DNA from: an uncultured Eubacterium sp. | GTDB taxonomy: Bacteria > Bacillota > Clostridia > Lachnospirales > Lachnospiraceae | Direction: 5' to 3' | Length of the DNA stretch: 64,000 bases | Assembly: GCA_934316925.1 (NCBI GenBank) | Contig: CAKREC010000004.1 | Coordinates: forward strand, 8,401 to 72,400 | Part shown: piece after piece, positions 43,682-52,706 of the stretch | Layout of the letters: the number at the start of each line of letters is the position of its first letter | Numbering within the stretch: position 1 is the stretch's first letter | Position numbers and translations under genes: made by a program | Notes under the pieces: generated by a model | The model's database searches: none | The model's input: the letters and a program-made list of their open reading frames with translations, nothing else | What the model was told of the DNA's origin: nothing

Positions 43682-45919
43682 ATGAATTTTATTGAGTTAT
43701 ATGATAAAAATAAGGGCAATTATATTATAGAGGCGGGAGAAGGATATGGAAAAACGACAGTACTAAAGACAATGTATAATAGATACCGGGAGCGACTGCA
43801 ATGTGGAGAAGATAACGTCATCCCTATATTTATACGATTAGCAGACGTGAATCTTGAGGATGATGACTTTGTTCAAGCAGGTATAATTGCACGGAGTATT
43901 ATAAAAAAATACTATGATATTAATGCTGATGGAGTTAAACCGGATAAAATTCGAAGCATGATTCGTAAGGACAGTGAGCATAGATATTTAATATTGTTAG
44001 ATGGTTTGAATGAATTATATAATAACCGCCGAATAAGCGAAATGAACGTGATTCAGCATTTTACAAACGAACTCATGGGCACGGTTGACGGAGTCAGATT
44101 TATGGATTGTCCGAACTTGGATATTGTTATTACAACAAGGAAAATATTGAAAAGTCAATTGAGATGTGTTTTAGAAGAGTTTAAACAAGAGACGGATTAC
44201 AGAAATTTCAAGGTGGTACATTTTGCAAAATTAACGGTAGACTTAAATGAGAATGAAAAGTTGCGAGAACTTTTGCAAGTTCCAATGTTGAGAGCTGTTT
44301 ATGAGGAAATTAAAGAAAATGAACAAGCTGCAGAGAGATTTCAGGAGATTGAGACAAAATTTGATTTATTGGAATGTTATTATGATCATGAAATGATTCA
44401 AAACAGAACTTTGAAGTTGTGTAACCCAAGAGATATGCTGGTTGAAAATGTATTGAATAGTGGCATTCTGCCTATTTTGGCACTGTATGTTGAGGGAGCT
44501 ATGTTGCATAGTATCGTAGATGGAGGAGAAGTGTATAGGCGCTTATGTGATAATAGTGATGGGAATGCTATGGAACGATTACTGCAAGAGATTTATATTG
44601 ACCTTGGACTAGAGGAAAATAAAATTCGGGAAGAAATCAATAGGACAATAAGGGCACTTAATATGCTTCAAATACTTGATGATAAACTTCAATTTAGACA
44701 TGATATGATTAGAGAATATTGGGCAGCTAAGGGCTTTCGTTGGTGCATTGAAAGAACTACAGGGGAGGATAAGCACAGTGAAAAACTGGTGCAGTTTTTA
44801 GAAGATCTTTGCGAATTCACATATAGAGGCGAGAGCTATGACCCACAGCGTCAAACGATGCACTTTTCAATGTTGGAATCCTTAATATCTATGTATCGAG
44901 GAAATTTATTTGATAAGAGCCTTACAGACAATGTGAAATTGATTATTGGCAAAAACTATAAAAAATTGATTTTTATGTTGGTATTTCAGTACACTTCTAT
45001 ATTAGATGATGAAAATAACAGACAGGCAGCTGCAGAGTATGCATGGAAATTGTATGACTATATAGAACAGGATTCGGATGTATTGCCCGAAGATGTGTAT
45101 GAAAAGGCAAATATTTTGAATTCAATCGGCTATTGTGCAAATAATTATATTATCTGGCGTGATGCTTCAAAATTTATCAATTGCACACAAGTGGATAGGA
45201 GAAAAGAAGAGGAAAAACAGAAAAATGGTGAGATCATAATAAGTTTACATAAAGATGCCTTAAAATTAGCAAAGGAATGTAAGCTCGGAAGCCTTGAACG
45301 GGATAAAAGAAATAGATTCATTGGCAAGACGATGAACAACATTGGAGCGTGTTATTATGGGGCGTATTACAGAAATTATAAAAAGGCATTAAAATGGCAT
45401 GAAGAGGCAAAACGCTTTAGGCAAGAAAACAAAATTGATTTAACAGCAAGTTATAGATGTATTGCATCAGATTATTATCAAATGTTGGATTTTTCAAATG
45501 CATACAGAATATATACCGAGTACATAACCTATATTGCAGACAAACGATTCGATCATGTCCTAGATGTGTATACGGATGATACTTGTGTAAAAAAGTTAAA
45601 AAAAGATATTTCAATCGTTATAAATGCAATCGGCTGTGAATGTCATTTTTTACAATCTGAAAAAAACAATATCGAAAAAACAGAGGAAATATGCAAAAGT
45701 ATTCCATTTCAGCTTCAATTGTGCATTGAATGCTTAAATAGAGAAGCGAGGATGACTGCTGTTGACTTGTATAGAAAAATAGAGCGAAAAATAGATGGAG
45801 ATGAAGAATGTGGAGAAATTGGTATTCGCCAAATTCTTTCTTGCTTTGATGAGAATGAAAGAAACAAGCTAAATGAACTAATAGACGAGTTTGAAAAAAT
45901 GAAAAGTGAGAATTTATAA
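43682..45919 (+). CDS. STAND/NACHT-like NTPase with C-terminal helical repeats
   Basis: 745 residues. Walker A is GEGYGKTT (19-26) and Walker B YLILLDGLNEL (102-112), the NACHT-type hydrophobic-D-G-x-(N/D)-E-L. A helical winged-helix-like region follows (to about 360; FRHDMIREYWAAKGFRW is typical of STAND tails), then TPR-like helices (450-740), with KALKWHEEAKRFRQ clearest. STAND proteins are sensor switches that oligomerise on ligand binding. Unlike Avs or NLR-like proteins, there is no room for an N-terminal effector: the P-loop starts at residue 19 and only 124 noncoding bases precede the gene. Effectors may be separate genes in the operon. Confidence 0.8.
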   Translation: MNFIELYDKNKGNYIIEAGEGYGKTTVLKTMYNRYRERLQCGEDNVIPIFIRLADVNLEDDDFVQAGIIARSIIKKYYDINADGVKPDKIRSMIRKDSEHRYLILLDGLNELYNNRRISEMNVIQHFTNELMGTVDGVRFMDCPNLDIVITTRKILKSQLRCVLEEFKQETDYRNFKVVHFAKLTVDLNENEKLRELLQVPMLRAVYEEIKENEQAAERFQEIETKFDLLECYYDHEMIQNRTLKLCNPRDMLVENVLNSGILPILALYVEGAMLHSIVDGGEVYRRLCDNSDGNAMERLLQEIYIDLGLEENKIREEINRTIRALNMLQILDDKLQFRHDMIREYWAAKGFRWCIERTTGEDKHSEKLVQFLEDLCEFTYRGESYDPQRQTMHFSMLESLISMYRGNLFDKSLTDNVKLIIGKNYKKLIFMLVFQYTSILDDENNRQAAAEYAWKLYDYIEQDSDVLPEDVYEKANILNSIGYCANNYIIWRDASKFINCTQVDRRKEEEKQKNGEIIISLHKDALKLAKECKLGSLERDKRNRFIGKTMNNIGACYYGAYYRNYKKALKWHEEAKRFRQENKIDLTASYRCIASDYYQMLDFSNAYRIYTEYITYIADKRFDHVLDVYTDDTCVKKLKKDISIVINAIGCECHFLQSEKNNIEKTEEICKSIPFQLQLCIECLNREARMTAVDLYRKIERKIDGDEECGEIGIRQILSCFDENERNKLNELIDEFEKMKSENL

Positions 45920-45936
45920 AATTGGGAGGTAATGCA

Positions 45937-46890
45937 ATGACAGAAATTATTAGAATTAAGTGCCCAGCTTCAGCTAAGAACAAACAAAATAGGATAGATG
46001 AATTGTTTCATGAAATAGATAGATGGGTATCATCAGAGGAATTGACAGAATTGGTTTTTTTGTTTGGCGGAAGGGTGGATCCGTCTCTTCCTTTAAATGA
46101 GAAGATACAATACCTTAATAATTTTGCAAATGTGTGGGATTATAGAAATGGAAAAGAGCGCTGGGATGTTTATGACAATTCATTTGCAAAAACAAACGAG
46201 AATAAGATTATGCCTTTAATAGAAAAACTTGGATTACGTGGAATTACTGAGCCTTGTGAAGAGCCAGACTATATTTTGCCTTTAGGCGGAGCCAGACTTT
46301 CAAATCTTTATCGTTGTCAATATGCAGCAGAGATTTACGCTAAATACAATAAAGAAAATATTAAAGTTGTGGCGTTGAGCGGCAAAAGGGTAATAAACCC
46401 AGAGGTTGAGGGAAAATCTATTGAGCAGTATGCACCTGGGGCAAAAACAGAATTTGATGCCATCAATAAGGGGTTGGAGCAGGCTTTTAATTTGGGAGAG
46501 GGCAATTTTGAAGAAGACAGTTACAATAATACAAATCCCAATTTATGTTGGGCAATTAGAAAGTATAAGGATGCAAGAAAGATATATTCAATTGCAGCAG
46601 CCTCACCGAACCCTGCAAGAAGAGCAAATTCTATGGATACGTTTGAATTTTTTATGAAAAAATTTAATATTAATGAGGGAGACAAATTGTTGTTGGTAAC
46701 TTCTACAATTTATGTTCCCTTTCAATATTTGAAGTTTATGCAGCTTGCACTTGAGAATAATTTGTATATTGATTGTGTTGGGGTACCAGACAAAAAAACG
46801 GATAGACAATTCTCTAATACATCAAATTATTTGCAAGAGACAAAGGCAGCAATTAATGCAATACATACGTTGGCGGAGCTATACTTGTAA
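45937..46890 (+). CDS. DUF218/YdcF-like protein
   Basis: 317 residues from the ATG at 45937, which has GGGAGGT upstream. The C-terminal two thirds fit the DUF218 (YdcF/SanA/ElyC) Rossmann-like fold: YILPLGGARLSNLYR (near 110), VVALSGKRVI, a SMDTFEFF segment in place of the usual S-x-N-T-x-E-N, and LLLVTSTIYVPFQ before a final IDCVGVP strand. YdcF binds S-adenosylmethionine, but a reaction is not established. No signal peptide or membrane helix is present. It sits inside block A after the STAND ATPase. Confidence 0.6.
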   Translation: MTEIIRIKCPASAKNKQNRIDELFHEIDRWVSSEELTELVFLFGGRVDPSLPLNEKIQYLNNFANVWDYRNGKERWDVYDNSFAKTNENKIMPLIEKLGLRGITEPCEEPDYILPLGGARLSNLYRCQYAAEIYAKYNKENIKVVALSGKRVINPEVEGKSIEQYAPGAKTEFDAINKGLEQAFNLGEGNFEEDSYNNTNPNLCWAIRKYKDARKIYSIAAASPNPARRANSMDTFEFFMKKFNINEGDKLLLVTSTIYVPFQYLKFMQLALENNLYIDCVGVPDKKTDRQFSNTSNYLQETKAAINAIHTLAELYL

Positions 46891-46951
46891 ACATCATCAG
46901 TAAGGACATGTATGAAAAACAGGGTTGAACAACAAAGGAGAGAGGTAATAT

Positions 46952-48712
46952 ATGGCTACAAAAAAAGACTTTTTGGAAAATCTAAACAAATATGTGGATA
47001 TTGAGCAGTTTGAAAAATTGACAAACGATGAGTATAGGGAGAAATATGACGTCCTCAAAGATTTTTTTGATACAAATAATTTGTATCGAAGACTTGGTTT
47101 GAAAACGAATAATCAGGGACAAACCGTTATCAGGTTAAAAGGGGAAATTGGTACAATAAGAACTTGGATTAGACAATATATAAGAAATCAACAGAATGAC
47201 CTGAATACGTGTCTGGAAATTCCTTTAGATTACATAACAAAGCAGGGAATGGTTGTTTTTTTATATTTCCTTTTTTGTGATAATGATATGCTGAGAGAGG
47301 ATGTTGATTATCAGGAGTTCTATGAGTTCTTAGCGGAGACTTTTTATGCTGATACGAATCCCGGAGAGTTGTATGATCCAAGCAGAATGTCAGAATTCTG
47401 GAAAGAGAAAACGCTCATCATGTTTTTTGTTCTGAAGTGGAGAAAAAAATCAACAGATTTGTGCAGGTATTTATCTGAGTATGAAACTGCCAGAGGTGAT
47501 TTAAGTGCGATTATAGAAGATGGTAATATGCAAATGACTGTAGGGGACTTTTTGGCGCGAGTAGATGAAATGTGCATGGCAGTTGATGCAAATCATCAGA
47601 ATGAAGAAGTAGTTTATTATACAAGAAATTCGGTTGAAATTGCGCAGAAGCATATTTTAAACATCAATCAATTGAATGGAGAAGAAATGCTTCCTATGCC
47701 AAACGAGAATGAAAATTTCATTGAATTCTGCAAGAATAATGAGCAATATAAAGGATTGATCCAGTATTCTTTAAATACCTATGCCAGAAGAAATTGGTAT
47801 TTGTATAGGATAATTCAACAAATTGTAAGAGTTCAATTAAAACAATTGCAACAGTATGATTTACTGGATGATGTACTCAAGGTTATATCGAGAAGAGGTA
47901 TTACAGCAAGACAAAGATTTGTTGAGGGTACATTTAGATTGTGGTTTTTTTCAGTTCCAATTTCTAACAAGAGAACTACATTAAAGGATGGTGAAACCAT
48001 TGAAGAGTACTTGCTAAATGAATGCTATATGAATTTTCATGATATTTATCTCTATTATGAGTTAGTATTTGATGATATAACTTACCATGCCTATGAGCGA
48101 GGTAAAGATGATGGAGATCAGTATGTTGCAGATATGTGCGCTGGTTTTGTTCCAAGATGTATTGCAAGAGGGTTGCAGGACGAGAAAATTATTCAGATTG
48201 CACAGGAAAATGATATGGATGTAAATGGGGAAGATATTAGGAGAATTAGGGATGAAATGCTTGCAAGAAATCAAAGAGTAATTGCTGATGACATAAACCC
48301 AAACGATAGGGGATACGCTCCAAGACCTGGGGAACTAGATCATGACAGTTCATTTTATAGTTTTCTGAAGGGGAAAAAGGTTGTATCCCGTGAATTATTA
48401 TTAACATTTGTACTGTATGCATTAATGTATTACAATAGCGAACAAGATGCCAACGTTTTGCAGGTTAGTGATTTGGATTATGTATATAACCACATTATCA
48501 TAAACTCAAGATTTGATCCTGACAAAGAGAAAGAAGATTCAATTTTTAATCAGACATTTAAGAAGGTTTTTAAATATCTCACTGAAAACATACAGGATAA
48601 TTACGCAGTAAAAAAAGACTGCATTGGATTTGAATTTACGAATATGGAAATTGCTTATTTAGAAAAAGGGAAAACACTGTTTAAAACAATCTTTGAAGGA
48701 GGGAATTTGTGA
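46952..48712 (+). CDS. Unrecognised 586-residue island protein
   Basis: I do not recognise this protein. It is soluble, mostly helical and rich in aromatic and charged residues, with no P-loop, metal-binding cluster, signal peptide or membrane helix. Notable segments are FLYFLFCDNDMLREDVDY (near 105), RGITARQRFVEGTFRLWFF (near 315) and a late Asp/Asn-rich stretch. AAAGGAGAGAGG precedes the ATG, and its TGA overlaps the kinase ATG (TGATG), so the two are tightly coupled. It may be the kinase substrate, adaptor or effector of block A; that is inference from position only. Confidence 0.7.
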   Translation: MATKKDFLENLNKYVDIEQFEKLTNDEYREKYDVLKDFFDTNNLYRRLGLKTNNQGQTVIRLKGEIGTIRTWIRQYIRNQQNDLNTCLEIPLDYITKQGMVVFLYFLFCDNDMLREDVDYQEFYEFLAETFYADTNPGELYDPSRMSEFWKEKTLIMFFVLKWRKKSTDLCRYLSEYETARGDLSAIIEDGNMQMTVGDFLARVDEMCMAVDANHQNEEVVYYTRNSVEIAQKHILNINQLNGEEMLPMPNENENFIEFCKNNEQYKGLIQYSLNTYARRNWYLYRIIQQIVRVQLKQLQQYDLLDDVLKVISRRGITARQRFVEGTFRLWFFSVPISNKRTTLKDGETIEEYLLNECYMNFHDIYLYYELVFDDITYHAYERGKDDGDQYVADMCAGFVPRCIARGLQDEKIIQIAQENDMDVNGEDIRRIRDEMLARNQRVIADDINPNDRGYAPRPGELDHDSSFYSFLKGKKVVSRELLLTFVLYALMYYNSEQDANVLQVSDLDYVYNHIIINSRFDPDKEKEDSIFNQTFKKVFKYLTENIQDNYAVKKDCIGFEFTNMEIAYLEKGKTLFKTIFEGGNL

Positions 48713-49926
48713 TGATAAAAACTGAAGACGAGAGGATCAGTCTTGATCAGTATCCAGAAAGTCACGTTTTAAAGCAAATTGATCCTTCATTTTCGTCCTA
48801 CCAGTGCATTGGTAGGGGGGGAACTTCCATAGTGTATTTGGCGTGGAATGAAAAGGATGGAAAGAACTATATTGTAAAGGAGTATTATCCACGAATACCG
48901 AAAAATTTCATTGGGAATTTGCAATATAGCAGAAAAAACAATGGGGAGCTTTTGATTAATTGTGATAATGAAACAAAAAAACAACAGGAAATTAATAGAC
49001 AAGAACAAAGAATGCAGTATGAACTGAATGTATTAAAAGATATTTTTTCTGATGAAACGCAATTTAAAAATAGTAATCATGTATTGCCTGCAGCTAGTCC
49101 CTACCAATTAAAACGCATAGGGGATACATTGTATGCTATCACGGAATTTAGGGCAGGAAATACATTGGCTGGCATAGTTATGGATCAAAAGGCTTCTTCG
49201 ATCAAAGAAAGATTTGAAGATTCCATAAAAATAACCAGACAGCTCATATCATTGGTTGAACCTCTATTTTCTAAACGCGGATGGCTGCATGGAGATTTAA
49301 AACCGGAAAACATATGGATCGGTCGGGATTATGGTGCAACCGATGACTTGGCTGATAACATCTATATAATAGATTATGGTTCTAGTTTCAACTATGAGAA
49401 GTATAGGGAAAAGATTGAAAATGCGAATAATGATCTTGCCAAAATGAAGGAAATAGCAGAAGAAATTAAAGCTAATGAAAGTATAGGATTTTCAAGTGTA
49501 AATTATTGCTCAAAAGCATTGGAAGAATTAGCGGAAGCAAAATTGCAGTATCAATGTGTCAATTATAATATTAATCTCCGGAATTTAATTGAAAAAATGT
49601 GCAAAATTGATCAGGCCAGTGATTTATATTCGATTGTTAAAATCTTTTATTATATGGTAACAGGAGGAAAATGGTATAACAACAACGTAGATGTACTGGA
49701 AGAAAGTTATGAAGTTAGTGTTGTTCAGAAGATAAAAGCTATAATGCAACGGAATGAGAATGGAGGATATACAACATATGAAGATGTGAAATATGATTTA
49801 GATATTTTAGAAGCAATTTATGAAAAAAGGGCTGTTCCTGAAGTATTAATTGGGGCGATTATAAACAATGACGAATTAAAACTCAAAAGTTTTAATGAGC
49901 GTTTATTGTGTTCTTTGGAAGAATAA
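48712..49926 (+). CDS. Serine/threonine protein kinase (block A)
   Basis: 404 residues with a complete Hanks-type kinase core: glycine loop GRGGTSIVYLA (34-44), K56 in YIVKEY, catalytic HGDLKPEN (193-200) and DYG (221-223) replacing DFG. An insertion with many lysines and glutamines lies between the N-lobe strands (75-105). The region after about 310 is a helical tail. No membrane helix or PASTA domain is present, so it is cytosolic. The start codon overlaps the preceding stop, and a strong terminator follows, making it the last gene of block A. Confidence 0.9.
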   Translation: MIKTEDERISLDQYPESHVLKQIDPSFSSYQCIGRGGTSIVYLAWNEKDGKNYIVKEYYPRIPKNFIGNLQYSRKNNGELLINCDNETKKQQEINRQEQRMQYELNVLKDIFSDETQFKNSNHVLPAASPYQLKRIGDTLYAITEFRAGNTLAGIVMDQKASSIKERFEDSIKITRQLISLVEPLFSKRGWLHGDLKPENIWIGRDYGATDDLADNIYIIDYGSSFNYEKYREKIENANNDLAKMKEIAEEIKANESIGFSSVNYCSKALEELAEAKLQYQCVNYNINLRNLIEKMCKIDQASDLYSIVKIFYYMVTGGKWYNNNVDVLEESYEVSVVQKIKAIMQRNENGGYTTYEDVKYDLDILEAIYEKRAVPEVLIGAIINNDELKLKSFNERLLCSLEE

Positions 49927-49952
49927 TTAATATTTTTGGAAGTTGAAGATGA

Positions 49953-49999
49953 ATATCCTGATACAATGAGAAAAATTTATTGTATCAGGATATTTTTTT
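49953..49999 (+). terminator. Strong terminator between island blocks A and B
   Basis: A perfect 15-bp stem (49953-49967 with 49979-49993) with an 11-base loop runs into seven T residues (49993-49999). Confidence 0.95.
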
Positions 50000-50060
50000 G
50001 CAAAAAATTATAAATATCCCCAAAATGCACTTCGGACATATTAAGGAGGAAAAGAAAAAA

Positions 50061-50813
50061 GTGAAAAAGAAGATGTATATAACGGGAGACCGTGGTGGTC
50101 AGATAAAGCCATTTGAAAATGACATATTATTAAATAATTTAGATGATGGCGATTACTTATTTATCACAGGCGATTTTTCGTTTATCTTTTCTCAGATTGA
50201 AAATAACATGTGGGAAGGGATGAAATTAGACTTATTAGCCAGAAAGCCATGGATCACTTGTTTTATTGATGGCAATCATGAAAACCATGCCGCTTTGGGG
50301 AAATATCCCGTTGAAATCTGGAAAGGGGGACAAGTTCATGTTATTCGTAGAAGTTTATATGGCGTTCCGCAAATAATACATCTTATGCGTGGTGAGGTAT
50401 ATGAAATTGAAGGAAAGAAAATATTTAGCTTTGGTGGCGCATATTCTGAAGACTCGGAATATAGGATAAGAAACCACAATTGGTGGCCTGAGTTAGAGCT
50501 GCCTAATAAAGCAGAGATGAAAAATGGAACAAACAATTTAAAAAAAAGCTGCTGGAAGGTGGACTATATATTAACACATACATTGCCTGCTGGTGTTTTT
50601 AAAACGGAATATAGACATAGCGGCGTTAGTCAGGAAAGAGATTTTAGACAATATCTGGAGAAGATAAGAAAAAAATGTCAATTTACCAGATGGTATAGTG
50701 GACATATTCATTTGGATTCCGAAATAGACGAAAAAAACACATCGGTATTAAATTGTATAAGAAATATAGAAACAAATGAAATTGTTGGATACATGAATCA
50801 AAAAAAAATGTAG
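50061..50813 (+). CDS. Calcineurin-like metallophosphoesterase
   Basis: 250 residues from a GTG at 50061, with AAGGAGGA 10 bases upstream; an in-frame start at 49980 would lie in the terminator. Metal-site motifs are GD (TGDRGG, residues 8-13), GDF (37-39), GNHE (71-74), LTHT and GHIH (about 216-219). The first motif normally reads GDxHG; here the histidine is replaced, which may change metal use or activity. The likely reaction is phosphomonoester or diester hydrolysis, possibly of a nucleotide signal or phosphoprotein. It opens block B, just before the vWA-PP2C-kinase triad. Confidence 0.85.
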   Translation: MKKKMYITGDRGGQIKPFENDILLNNLDDGDYLFITGDFSFIFSQIENNMWEGMKLDLLARKPWITCFIDGNHENHAALGKYPVEIWKGGQVHVIRRSLYGVPQIIHLMRGEVYEIEGKKIFSFGGAYSEDSEYRIRNHNWWPELELPNKAEMKNGTNNLKKSCWKVDYILTHTLPAGVFKTEYRHSGVSQERDFRQYLEKIRKKCQFTRWYSGHIHLDSEIDEKNTSVLNCIRNIETNEIVGYMNQKKM

Positions 50814-50885
50814 ATTATTTTGGCTGTGCTGACATGCGGAACGGTTATAATCATAAAGAAATGTAAGAAAGAGGAGGAATTTATT

Positions 50886-51695
50886 ATGGTAAAAGATTTT
50901 GATGAATTAAATTTGAATGACATTCGTGAAGAGTACTTAAATGATTCGGATGAAGTGTTGTGTCTTACGGTTGTTGTAGATCATTCGAATTCAATGGGAG
51001 TAGCAAAGGCAATGATTGAAATGATTCCAGCAATCATCAAAAAAATCCTGGAAAAAAATCCAGAAGCAGTTGCAAAAGTCAGAGTATGCATTATAACATA
51101 TGGCACAAAAATTGAGCAGGTGTGTGATTTTGTTTCAGTACGGGACATTCCAGAAAGGAATGAATACACCCCTATGGGGAATACATCTACATCAATTGCA
51201 TTAAACAAGGCATTTGATGTCACTAAGGCTGAAATGAGAAAGTGGGGCGCATATCCGATCAACAAAAAAGTAAAACCTGGAATTGTAATTCATGTTACGG
51301 ATGGCGTTCCAGTAGAAGAAGATGCTGTGGAAAAAATTGAAAATGTAATCAAAAAATACGATAGCTATACAAACCTGCAAGGCGATAGGAAAATAAAGAT
51401 CATATCAATTGGCACAAATGAAAAAGCCTGTAAAATCCTGGAATATTACAGTGACTCCACATACGTATCTGATGACTATGAAGGCATTGAAGATGCAATC
51501 ACCAACATATCAGACATTGTTTCCTGCTTGTCTTCTGTAAGTTCAAATGTTGATACAACAACGGGAGAGGTCTATGAGGAGATCCCTGAACAAATTGTAA
51601 TTCCGAGTCCTGGAGAAGGTGTATTGGAGATCAAAGAACGAAAGAAAAGTATGTTCCCGTTTAAAAGTATATTTGGAAAGAAATTTGATGATTAA
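50886..51695 (+). CDS. vWA-domain protein (YegL/TerY-like)
   Basis: 269 residues. A single von Willebrand A domain with an intact MIDAS metal site: D32-x-S34-x-S36 in VDHSNSMG, the TSIAL threonine/serine loop and the VTDGVP aspartate. A Ser/Thr-rich linker and basic tail follow. GGAGGAAT precedes the ATG; earlier in-frame starts lack a site. A vWA protein next to a PP2C phosphatase and an atypical kinase is the YegL-PphC-YegI or 'TerY-P' triad, in which the vWA protein is thought to be the phosphorylated adaptor. Confidence 0.88.
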   Translation: MVKDFDELNLNDIREEYLNDSDEVLCLTVVVDHSNSMGVAKAMIEMIPAIIKKILEKNPEAVAKVRVCIITYGTKIEQVCDFVSVRDIPERNEYTPMGNTSTSIALNKAFDVTKAEMRKWGAYPINKKVKPGIVIHVTDGVPVEEDAVEKIENVIKKYDSYTNLQGDRKIKIISIGTNEKACKILEYYSDSTYVSDDYEGIEDAITNISDIVSCLSSVSSNVDTTTGEVYEEIPEQIVIPSPGEGVLEIKERKKSMFPFKSIFGKKFDD

Positions 51696-51713
51696 TCGAG
51701 GAGGGACAGGTTT

Positions 51714-52664
51714 ATGGATGAAGATATGCAATTGGTATCGGCATTGTCAAATCAAGGTGCTATACATAAGGAAAATGACATGCCAAATCAAGATTATGTT
51801 GTCAAAGAAGTTTTTCGGTCCAACAAAAGGAAAAAGTACACCTTGTTGGTAGTATGTGATGGAGTCTCTGCTTCTTTAGAAGCAGAGACAGCCAGCCGAT
51901 TTTTGGGAGAAACAGCAAAAAAAATTTTTGAGGCATATGTAAAAAAATATGGCGATCGCAGCTTTAATATAAGAAAATTGAAAAAAATTATAGATAGCCT
52001 TTATTTTGTCTATATGAGTTTTATACAAAAGGGAACCGGCAACTTAAAGGACTATGGCTCTACCATGGAAATGATAGTTATATACCAAAATAAAGCATAT
52101 TGTTTTCATGCAGGGGACGGCATGATTCTCACCATGAATACAAAAGGAGAAGTTTTGATGTCGTCAGTGAAGAATCATTCTGGAAGTGAGCCAGGAGCTG
52201 TTTATCCTTTTTATCAAAAAGAAAAATGGGATTTTTTTGTGCACAATGACGTTTGTGCAGCTATGGCAATGAGTGATGGAGCTTCTGGGGAGCTGTTTTT
52301 TGCACCAATTCTCAGAAATGGTTACTTATTTGATCCGCTTGTACTGCTTCCTTTTTTAGATGTACGATTTCACAAAAATGTAAAGTCCTTTTTGCGATAT
52401 CAGAAGAGCTATATAAAAAAGGCTTTGGATGATACTGCTTTGATGTATAAGGGGTTTACAATGTTGGATTTATGCAAAGGAACTGATATGAAGGAAGTGA
52501 AAAGGCATTTTGAAGAGGGAGCCCCATTAAGACGTTTCTTGAAAGTCAATAAAGATGATGCTACTTTTGTTTTTTGGACAAATTTTGATACGCTACCGGA
52601 AAAATATGATTTAAAAGACAAAATTCCTGATTATTACGAGATTTGGAAAAGGGAAAGAATTTAA
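51714..52664 (+). CDS. PP2C-family protein phosphatase (PphC/YegK-like)
   Basis: 316 residues with the PPM metal-site motifs: NQD (D27), CDGVSAS (D49-G50), HAGDG (132-136), MSDGAS (186-191) and DDAT (near 282). It has all acidic ligands for two Mg/Mn ions and should dephosphorylate Ser/Thr. An extra helical segment between the SDG and DDAT motifs is longer than in PrpC. GAGGAGGGA lies before the ATG. It is the only phosphatase of this class in the island and so probably opposes one or both kinases. Confidence 0.92.
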   Translation: MDEDMQLVSALSNQGAIHKENDMPNQDYVVKEVFRSNKRKKYTLLVVCDGVSASLEAETASRFLGETAKKIFEAYVKKYGDRSFNIRKLKKIIDSLYFVYMSFIQKGTGNLKDYGSTMEMIVIYQNKAYCFHAGDGMILTMNTKGEVLMSSVKNHSGSEPGAVYPFYQKEKWDFFVHNDVCAAMAMSDGASGELFFAPILRNGYLFDPLVLLPFLDVRFHKNVKSFLRYQKSYIKKALDDTALMYKGFTMLDLCKGTDMKEVKRHFEEGAPLRRFLKVNKDDATFVFWTNFDTLPEKYDLKDKIPDYYEIWKRERI

Positions 52665-52706
52665 AACTGCTAGGATTTTTGAAGTTGGCAAGAGGGGGTG
52701 TTTAAT

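Noticed and set aside
49980..50060. Longer N-terminus for the phosphoesterase
   Set aside because: The extra frame starts inside the terminator stem; the GTG at 50061 has a strong ribosome site.
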